A stretch of DNA of 20,537 nt from CBDVBD01 sp965372135 (GTDB lineage Bacteria; Electryoneota; RPQS01; CBDVBD01): contig CBDVBD010000048.1 of assembly GCA_965372135.1 (NCBI GenBank), positions 1 through 20,537 on the forward strand, read 5' to 3'. The position numbers and the translations under genes were made by a program. This document shows positions 14,521 through 20,537 of the stretch, one piece after another (position 1 is the stretch's first letter; the number at the start of each line of letters is the position of its first letter). The notes beneath the pieces are model-generated. The model did no database searches. It had not been told where the DNA came from and saw only the letters and a program-made list of their open reading frames with translations.

Positions 14521-17202
14521 TTAGTACCCAAAAGCTGACGATCGATTTCCGCGTTGACGTTCGAATTTGATGTCTTGCCGTAATTGCGGGGCTTTGACAT
14601 TGATAATCAGGTAGTACCCTGCGCCCAGTCCGGTGGGATTCCATTCGAACCGTCCTTCCCAACAGTGGAGATCACGGTAAATTGTCAATCCGCCCGACAC
14701 GACGGATCCTTCGAATGGGTCAATGTAGGTGGAATATCCGATACGCCATTTTGGGGTCAATTCTAGTTCAGTGGTGCCGCTGATGCGTGCTGTTTTAGTA
14801 TCTGTGGTGTGATCGATGTTGAACCAGGAGGTGAGGGTTAAGCTCCAGGGCGCTTGGAGTAGGTTCCAGGTTGAAGGCGCGCCTTGTAGCGGTTCTTCGG
14901 CAGCGGTGGAGGGTGCTAATTCCGTGGTGTCCTGGGGCATTAGTTGTTCCGGTTCCTGCCAGAGAATTCCACCGAAATCCGCAATAGAGGCGGTGTGCTG
15001 TTGTCCACCGCCAGACAGCCGGAATCCGAGTTGCAGTCTTGAGGTCAATAGGCGTAGGATTTCCGGATTGGACCAGGTGAAGTCTTCCCATACGAACTGT
15101 TCGGTGAGTACGCCGCCTTCTTCCTGGTACAAGCTGTGGCCTAGGTTCAATGTTGTAGTTAGGCTTTTCAGGGGACCAAGACCGCTTCCCGCGATGGGTG
15201 TTGCTCTAAACGATGTACTCAAGATACTCCAGGGGAATTTCTCGGCAGCGAAATTGTGGCTGATATTCAGGGTCAGATTGAAAAGATCGCGGCGAATGAC
15301 TTCCTCTTCGGTGGTGCGTTTGAATTGGAACAGGTTTTCCAGCCGCAGTCCCAGGGTTCGTTGTTCCTGGGATGATGTTCCACCATAGACGCTGCCTGCG
15401 AACCGGTCCCAAGTGTATTCGGTGGAATCAGGGATTTGCAGGGTACCGTAATATCCCCATCTGGGTTGGGAAAAGTCGGGTGTGTATGTGAGACTGATAC
15501 GGGGATTCATGACATGGCGGAAATCGGCTCCTACGTTGAAGGGGTTTAGGAAGATGCCATACAGGGTGGTATTGAGGCTGGTTCTTAAGGAAAATGTGGT
15601 ACGGCGCCGGAATTTGTCCACGGTTTCCGGTCGGGTGGATTCATCCAGCCAATAGTATTCCACCCATTCGGCAAACCAATCCTCGGTAATTCTGATGGAT
15701 GGGGTGATGGTAAAGTATTTTAAGGCTCCTTGGGGGGAGTTGAAATTTAGCGAGTGACGGACTCCGCCGCGCCATCGGTCGCGAGTCGTCAGAGTGCTGG
15801 TGCGTTTATTTAATCCTTCACCGCTGTAGGACCAGTAAAGGTTGTGATACCACTTTGGGTCTTCCTCCGATTCCTCGGGGGGGGGAATGATCTTGGAAGT
15901 GCTGTGGCGATAGAGCACCCGCGGCATGGTCTGGTAAAAGGTGTTGTCTTCCAGGTTTTGTTCATGGTGCAGGTTCAGACTCATGCTGCTTTTTGTGCCG
16001 GGCCAGGAATGGGTTAATGTGGCATCGGAAGTAATGGTTTTATCCAATCGTTCGGACACGGTGGTGCTGGTTTCGGTATAGTAATCGTTGTCGCTTAATA
16101 GATGCAAATCTATCAGGAGTTTAGTCCAGGGGTCTATTGTTTGATTGTGGTTGGCACGGATTTCCCAGCGGCGTTTCTTGCGGGTTTCGAAGTTTTGCCG
16201 TACGAAGGATCCACGCACCGATCCGCTCAGCAAGTACCGAACGTTATAGCGGAAATTACCCCGTCCAAGGAAGCCGTAGCGTTCGTAATAGTCCATCGAC
16301 GCTTCCAGGTCGTAGTAATCAGACAGTGCGAAGTAATACCCGATATTCTTCAGGAACCGACCGCTGGCGGCGGTTTCGCCATAGTATGGGATCAGTATGC
16401 CGGAATGCCTGCCTCGTTTGTTGGGAAAGATGCCGTAGGGGAGGATGGCGACCGGGACGGTACTGAAGTACAACGTGATGGGTTTTGCCACCACCTTGTC
16501 GTTGTAGATCATTTTCATGTCCCGGGTGCGGAATTGGTAATGCGGGTCGTTTTCCTGGTCGCAGGTGGTAAAGATTCCGTGTTCGATGAAGAAGGTTTCC
16601 TCTTCGATACGTTTTATCCGGTCGCCCCAGTAGTAGCCGTCCAAGTATTGAGTCCTTCCTTTCAGTACTCTGCCTTTCTGGGTTCGGAAATTGTAAAGGA
16701 TGTGATCGCCGGTCATGGTTTCGTTGCCAGTGGGAATCTGGTTGGTAAAAACAGGCTGTCCGACCCAGAAAATGGTGTCGATTTCGGTTTCTGCGGAATC
16801 GGCAAATATGGTGTCTTGGGTGCCGACGGCTGTCATAAGGTCGTTATTCCAATCGACCGTGATCATGGCGGCGCTTAAAGTCATACTTTTATATTGAATA
16901 CGAGCATGACCGGTAAAGATGGTGATACGGGATTCTACGTCGAAGTCGATGTCATCCGCCCAGTAGCTGATGGTGGTATCGACGCCTTCGTCTTCCACTG
17001 GGAGGGACGTGTCCCGTTGCAGGGAATCCGGCGGCGTGCCGCGTTGTGGTATTGAATCGAGGTTGATTGTTTCCGAAGGGATTGAATCAGGGGTTTGGTT
17101 AATGGCTTGCTTGCAGATAACCTGGTCCGGGAGCGGGAATACACCCATCCCGGTTATGGCGAATAGTAAGTACAGAAGTATTCGGCGGGGGAATTTGTTC
17201 AT
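14521..17202 (-). CDS. lptD: LPS-assembly protein LptD (outer-membrane LPS transporter)
   Basis: LptD forms the outer-membrane barrel that, with LptE, inserts lipopolysaccharide into the outer leaflet. The frame is open to 17352, but ATG 17202 is the likely start: it overlaps the stop of the GH57 gene (TAATG), begins directly with a signal peptide (MNKFPRRILLYLLFAITGMG), and the extra 50 residues would be antisense-like Arg/Pro-rich sequence inside that gene. The product is 893 aa. After a Pro/Ser/Thr-rich segment, residues ~74-240 form the OstA/LptA-like beta-jellyroll (IDFDVESRITIFTGHARIQY; FTTCDQENDPHYQFRTRDMK). The family-typical segment LYFSTVPVAILPYGIFPNKR and RGRHSGILIPYYG follow, then a long beta-barrel. 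No strong Shine-Dalgarno is visible, consistent with translational coupling to the upstream gene. No LptE gene is in the window. Confidence 0.93.
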   Translation of the reverse strand: MNKFPRRILLYLLFAITGMGVFPLPDQVICKQAINQTPDSIPSETINLDSIPQRGTPPDSLQRDTSLPVEDEGVDTTISYWADDIDFDVESRITIFTGHARIQYKSMTLSAAMITVDWNNDLMTAVGTQDTIFADSAETEIDTIFWVGQPVFTNQIPTGNETMTGDHILYNFRTQKGRVLKGRTQYLDGYYWGDRIKRIEEETFFIEHGIFTTCDQENDPHYQFRTRDMKMIYNDKVVAKPITLYFSTVPVAILPYGIFPNKRGRHSGILIPYYGETAASGRFLKNIGYYFALSDYYDLEASMDYYERYGFLGRGNFRYNVRYLLSGSVRGSFVRQNFETRKKRRWEIRANHNQTIDPWTKLLIDLHLLSDNDYYTETSTTVSERLDKTITSDATLTHSWPGTKSSMSLNLHHEQNLEDNTFYQTMPRVLYRHSTSKIIPPPEESEEDPKWYHNLYWSYSGEGLNKRTSTLTTRDRWRGGVRHSLNFNSPQGALKYFTITPSIRITEDWFAEWVEYYWLDESTRPETVDKFRRRTTFSLRTSLNTTLYGIFLNPFNVGADFRHVMNPRISLTYTPDFSQPRWGYYGTLQIPDSTEYTWDRFAGSVYGGTSSQEQRTLGLRLENLFQFKRTTEEEVIRRDLFNLTLNISHNFAAEKFPWSILSTSFRATPIAGSGLGPLKSLTTTLNLGHSLYQEEGGVLTEQFVWEDFTWSNPEILRLLTSRLQLGFRLSGGGQQHTASIADFGGILWQEPEQLMPQDTTELAPSTAAEEPLQGAPSTWNLLQAPWSLTLTSWFNIDHTTDTKTARISGTTELELTPKWRIGYSTYIDPFEGSVVSGGLTIYRDLHCWEGRFEWNPTGLGAGYYLIINVKAPQLRQDIKFERQRGNRSSAFGY

Positions 17203-19367
17203 TACAGATCGCTGATACGGAGTCCGAAACCTCGGTCCCAGGGAATTCCGGCGGGGATTAGCACCCGCCAGCGGAACAGGAAAGTAGTGGATTGATATAT
17301 CCGTTCGAATCCTTCCTCGGACAACGATACGGTTTCCACCGGAAAGCGCCAAACGTCCACTTCTTCCGGGAAGGTGAAATGTATTTGAATGCCTTCTTCT
17401 TCGTCAACCAACATGAGTTCGCGGACTTTAGTAACCACACCGGATTCGGCCAGAACGGCTTTTTCTATGCCTGTCCCGGGGATAGTCAGGTGGTGTCGTG
17501 TGGAATTTCCGCCGCGGAGCGCGAAACTCCACTCGATACCAAAGGGGATGGCAATTTCTTTATCACCGGTGTTTTTCAGGGTGTAATGGAACGCCACAGC
17601 TTTTTCTTTGGCAAACAAGCCGATGGTTTTCTCCAGCTCGACAATTTGATCGTTGACGTTTCCTTGCCGCTGGAAGGAGATCAGGGCTCGACCGTCGGCT
17701 TTGTCGATCCTGTAGGTATAGGGCTGATTGAGGAAATTGCCTTCGTCCATGGTTTTACCCTGGAAAAAGCCTTCGGGGCTGGATTCCCAGGACAGGACAT
17801 GGTCTATCAAGGAATGCCGTGGGTAGGGATCATAGATCAGGTATTTATCTAAGTTGTCTTCCTTGGTCAACAGTTGGTTGTGAATGGATTTGCCCTCTTC
17901 TGGCGTATGTCCGGTGGCGGCTTGCAGTTTACTGTGATAGGCTTCCGGACGTCTTGACAGAGTATTTAAAAGATTGTAGCCCTTGTTCCGGACTTCCAAT
18001 TGGAACAATTTGCCGCCCGCATTGGGCGAAAAGTAGAGGTTCAGTAATGGGCTTTCTACGATGATGTCGTTGTGACCGTCGCCGGTGACGTCCTCCTCAC
18101 GGACTTCGATCCAGTCGTCTTCTTCGTGTACAACCCGGTCAATGGCATCTTCGGCGGTGATTAAAGATTTGTACACAGCGTGACGCAGGTGGGGCAGGTA
18201 GAGTCCACCGAAAACACCGTGCCAGTAAGCGCAGTTACAGGTGCCGCGCCACAGGTTTTTCTTGGCTTCTTCCGGGACTTTTTTATCGGTAACGGCGTGG
18301 AACTTTTCGGAGACCAGCAGCATTTTTTTGTGCATGCGGTAGGATTCCTCGTACCGCGCCATAAAATTGCGCCAGAAACCGCCTTTTATAAAGGGTTTTA
18401 AGTCTTCGAAGCTGCCTTCTTCCTTCCATTCTTCTATCAGCTTGTCGAACTCGGCGCCGGCTTTGGGGAACAGCGCCCATTGACCCATTTCGAAATAGCT
18501 TGAGGACGGCAAGTATATCCGTCCGATGGGCGAGAAATTTTCGTAGTAATCGCTGAAAGTATGGCAGTGGATCCAATCGGCATTGCTTTCCAGCATTTCG
18601 AAGAAGCGGTCCAGCCAGCCTTTTTTATATACCCATTCGTAGGTGCCGGGCCAGAGTCCGAATTTTTCGCCATCGTCTGCCATGACCAATAAGGGATCAC
18701 CGTCGTCGCTCCGGAATTGTTCCAGGATTCTTTGGGTTTCTTCAGGTTCCTGGAATGGGATGATGTACCGCAAGCGTTGATTGATGGGGAAAACGGCGAT
18801 CTTGGATCCGTTTTCTTCAGTGGTGAAGTAGCCCAATAGGTCAGGTTCGCGTAAGCCGGTATTGAAGAAATCGTAGTCGTCCAGAGGCAGGTAATTGATG
18901 CCGGCCTGGGAAATTATCTTGGGCAGATGGGGTTCCCAGACCCGTTCTGCCAGCCACATCCCTTTGGGATTGTATTTGAAACGCTGTTGGACAAAATGGG
19001 TCATCATGTTGATTTGACCCAACTTGTCCTGGTCAGGAATTACCGGTAGGATTGGTTCATAGAAGGCGCCGCTTAGGATTTCGACCTGCCCTTTTTCCAC
19101 TAATTCGGCGATGCGGTCGAAATATTTAGGGACTTCCTGTTCAATCCATTCCCATAATGGTCCACTGGTGTGGAGTGATAGCGGGATCGATGGATGTTTT
19201 TCCAGCACTTCCAGAAACGGAAGATAGGCTTTTTCGTAGGCATCACGAAAGACATGGGGGAAATTGCCCACCGGCTGGTGGTTGTGTATCCCCAATATGA
19301 AATGGATTCCTGCCAAGATGGATTCCTTACGTTTCGAAACTAATGGTACCCTTCCATATGTATTCAT
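17202..19367 (-). CDS. Glycoside hydrolase family 57 protein (4-alpha-glucanotransferase / alpha-amylase type)
   Basis: GH57 enzymes of this type cut and transfer alpha-1,4-glucan chains in glycogen or maltodextrin metabolism. The 721-aa product has all five family regions: HNHQP (28-32), GQVEILSGAFYEP (93-105), WLAERVWEP (138-146) with predicted nucleophile Glu141, MADDGEKFG (229-237) with the acid/base Asp at 231 or 232, and CAYWHGVFGG. A long C-terminal part (~430-721) resembles the beta-rich domain found in 4-alpha-glucanotransferases. There is no signal peptide, so a cytoplasmic location is expected. ATG 19367 has a poor ribosome site; an in-frame TTG at Leu18, behind AAGGA, would remove 17 residues and is a real alternative. 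The stop overlaps the lptD start by one base, so the two form an operon. The substrate is inferred from the family only. Confidence 0.9.
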   Translation of the reverse strand: MNTYGRVPLVSKRKESILAGIHFILGIHNHQPVGNFPHVFRDAYEKAYLPFLEVLEKHPSIPLSLHTSGPLWEWIEQEVPKYFDRIAELVEKGQVEILSGAFYEPILPVIPDQDKLGQINMMTHFVQQRFKYNPKGMWLAERVWEPHLPKIISQAGINYLPLDDYDFFNTGLREPDLLGYFTTEENGSKIAVFPINQRLRYIIPFQEPEETQRILEQFRSDDGDPLLVMADDGEKFGLWPGTYEWVYKKGWLDRFFEMLESNADWIHCHTFSDYYENFSPIGRIYLPSSSYFEMGQWALFPKAGAEFDKLIEEWKEEGSFEDLKPFIKGGFWRNFMARYEESYRMHKKMLLVSEKFHAVTDKKVPEEAKKNLWRGTCNCAYWHGVFGGLYLPHLRHAVYKSLITAEDAIDRVVHEEDDWIEVREEDVTGDGHNDIIVESPLLNLYFSPNAGGKLFQLEVRNKGYNLLNTLSRRPEAYHSKLQAATGHTPEEGKSIHNQLLTKEDNLDKYLIYDPYPRHSLIDHVLSWESSPEGFFQGKTMDEGNFLNQPYTYRIDKADGRALISFQRQGNVNDQIVELEKTIGLFAKEKAVAFHYTLKNTGDKEIAIPFGIEWSFALRGGNSTRHHLTIPGTGIEKAVLAESGVVTKVRELMLVDEEEGIQIHFTFPEEVDVWRFPVETVSLSEEGFERIYQSTTFLFRWRVLIPAGIPWDRGFGLRISDL

Positions 19368-19435
19368 CGGCGGAAGGGGTCGATTCCTTAAGTAATGATT
19401 TTCTCGAGTTTCGGATGTGCTATGCTTCAGAATTC

Positions 19436-19464
19436 AATATAGCATAAAAGGTTTAGCAAATCAA
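19436..19464 (-). promoter_or_regulatory. Promoter of the GH57-lptD operon
   Basis: On the minus strand TTGATT (19464-19459), 17 nt, TATATT (19441-19436) with TGC in front of the -10 box (extended -10). The leader would be ~62 nt to ATG 19367. Confidence 0.6.
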
Positions 19465-19491
19465 GGGCTTTTTAAAAAATCCAAGAAAGCC

Positions 19492-19520
19492 TTGCATTAC
19501 GTGATTACATTTATTATCTT
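19492..19520 (+). promoter_or_regulatory. Candidate promoter of the amidase gene
   Basis: TTGCAT (19492-19497), 17 nt, TATCTT (19515-19520). The -10 box is weaker than elsewhere in the window, but spacing and distance (~40 nt) to the TTG start fit. Confidence 0.4.
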
Positions 19521-19565
19521 TATGCGAGATAAAGGGTTCTGAGTGAATAAATAGGGTCAGTATAG

Positions 19566-20537
19566 TTGAACGTATCGGATCGCAGGAAGTTCCTAAGAGC
19601 AGTGGCTTTTAGCGCAGCATCGGTGGGCGGTGGGATGCTTCCCCGAATGCTGTTCGGGCAGGAGAATGCGTTTGATTTGGGACTCCAGGGGCAGGAGTTT
19701 TTGGGACGCGGGCAGTACGACCAGGCTGCACAGGTACTGGAGCGGGCGGGGGCGTTGGATCCGGAGAATACCTGGATTTTGGAGATGCTGGGACGATCGT
19801 ATTACCGGATCGGGCAGCGGGAGAATGCGGTGACGGTGTTTCGCAAGATCCGGCAGTTGGAACCGGGAAACCACATTGCCCGAACCTGGGTGGAGATGTT
19901 AACCCAGACGCCATTGCCCAGAAAGCCCAAAGAGCGACCTCATACCCAGTTGGAACGGGAAGCGAAGGCGGAGGAAGAATCCATGCTGTCCCGTTTGGAG
20001 GGTAAAGACAGTGCGGAATATCAGATACGACGGGTGGTGTTGGATCCGGGGCATGGGGGATTCGATTCCGGGGCGGTGGGACCCACCGGGCTCAAGGAGG
20101 CGGATATCAATTTGCAGATCGGGAAGATGTTGGCGGATTCGTTGAACTCCCAGGGTAATATCAAAGCGTTTTTGACACGCCGGGGGGATTATTTTGTACC
20201 GTTGTCGGAACGAACCGTGGTGGCGAATCAGTACCGGGCGGATTTGTTTGTCTCAATCCATATCAACGCCAACGAGAACCGTAGCGCCAAGGGATCTGAA
20301 ACCTATTTCTGCGCGGAAAAGGCGTCATCGGAGGAGGCACGCCGAGTGGCGGAATACGAGAATTCAGTGATCAAGTACGAGGAAGAAAGCGCCTATCAGG
20401 AAGGGATGATCGACTTAGAGGATTTGCTGTTCAAGGCGGAACGGAAACTGTACTGGCATCAGAGCGAACGATTTGCTCAAGCCAGTCAGGAAGGGTTGAA
20501 GAAGAATACGGAAGTCCGCAGCCGGGGGATTAATTCC
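19566..20537 (+). CDS. Tat-exported TPR-containing N-acetylmuramoyl-L-alanine amidase (amidase_3 family; partial, C-terminus outside window)
   Basis: Amidase_3 enzymes are zinc hydrolases that cut the bond between N-acetylmuramic acid and L-alanine in peptidoglycan, usually during cell separation. The frame runs 324 codons to the right edge. The chosen start is TTG 19566, directly after an in-frame TAG (19563), because it supplies a complete twin-arginine signal: SDRRKFLRAVAFSAASVGGG. The first in-frame ATG (19632) would cut through that signal. AGGG (19553-19556) is a weak ribosome site. Residues ~36-105 are TPR-like (GQYDQAAQVLERAGALDPEN; GQRENAVTVFRKIRQLEPGN). A charged linker leads to the catalytic domain from ~158: zinc ligands His163 (DPGHGG), Glu178 (GLKEADIN) and His232 (SIHINAN) are present. 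The catalytic glutamate is expected beyond the edge. E. coli AmiA and AmiC are also Tat substrates; TPR fusion is less usual. Codons are G-rich like the other plus-strand gene. Confidence 0.9.
   Translation, partial: MNVSDRRKFLRAVAFSAASVGGGMLPRMLFGQENAFDLGLQGQEFLGRGQYDQAAQVLERAGALDPENTWILEMLGRSYYRIGQRENAVTVFRKIRQLEPGNHIARTWVEMLTQTPLPRKPKERPHTQLEREAKAEEESMLSRLEGKDSAEYQIRRVVLDPGHGGFDSGAVGPTGLKEADINLQIGKMLADSLNSQGNIKAFLTRRGDYFVPLSERTVVANQYRADLFVSIHINANENRSAKGSETYFCAEKASSEEARRVAEYENSVIKYEEESAYQEGMIDLEDLLFKAERKLYWHQSERFAQASQEGLKKNTEVRSRGINS

Larger units (their letters stand above)
19368..19565. other. Divergent promoter region between GH57-lptD and the amidase gene
   Basis: 198 bp, AT-rich, with one promoter for each direction (19436-19464 minus, 19492-19520 plus). 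Between them is an imperfect inverted repeat (CAAGGGCTTT at 19462-19471 with AAAGCCTTG at 19486-19494, one bulged G), which could be a shared operator. Confidence 0.55.

Noticed and set aside
17203..17352. Longer N-terminus (50 extra residues) for LptD
   Set aside because: The extra residues overlap the end of the GH57 gene, are Arg/Pro-rich, and precede a clear signal peptide at ATG 17202.

Overview
The window looks like chromosomal DNA from a Gram-negative bacterium of the FCB superphylum (Bacteroidetes relatives such as KSB1, Zixibacteria, Marinimicrobia or Electryoneota-like lineages). Two things support this: an LptD-type outer-membrane LPS transporter, and five consecutive secreted proteins that end in the type IX secretion (Por) C-terminal sorting domain (PNPFNP...GxYFYxI...KKMxLIK). 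The exact phylum cannot be decided from the sequence.

Layout. (1) 1-1252, minus: 5' part of a secreted right-handed beta-helix protein that runs off the left edge. (2) 1253-1812: divergent intergenic region with two good promoters, an 18-bp palindrome and three strong hairpins or palindromes. (3) 1813-3420, plus: secreted transglutaminase-like protein with an N-terminal propeller of five WDGEYLW-type repeats. (4) 3430-3594: a palindromic repeat followed by the last ~49 codons of a TonB-dependent receptor, in the same frame as the gene before it, then a terminator at 3662-3692. (5) 3668-14150, minus: five tandem type IX cargo genes. Four are mosaics built from a propeller, a carboxypeptidase-regulatory-like domain, a Hydin/Ig-like domain (with a nested Rossmann/GATase-like domain in three of them) and the sorting domain. 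The fifth is a YCF48/BNR-repeat protein. (6) 14151-14520: AT-rich leader of the last of these. (7) 14521-19367, minus: a GH57 glucanotransferase/amylase gene overlapping lptD by one base. (8) 19566-20537, plus: a Tat-exported TPR + amidase_3 cell-wall hydrolase starting with TTG and running off the right edge.

How they fit together. Most products act in or beyond the cell envelope: outer-membrane assembly (LptD), peptidoglycan cleavage (amidase), and surface or secreted repeat proteins. The cargo genes are separated by hairpins, several sharing an ATCGGC arm. Most transcription units begin with the same promoter form, TTGnnn-N17-TATATT. Some annotated starts differ from the longest open frame: lptD 17202, the 560-aa cargo 9072, the 575-aa cargo 7144, the amidase TTG 19566. 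No RNA genes, CRISPR arrays, transposases or phage genes were seen. I see no clearly new enzymatic or defence system. The most unusual material is the modular cargo cluster with its nested GATase-like domain, the receptor remnant behind the transglutaminase gene, and the family of intergenic palindromes.
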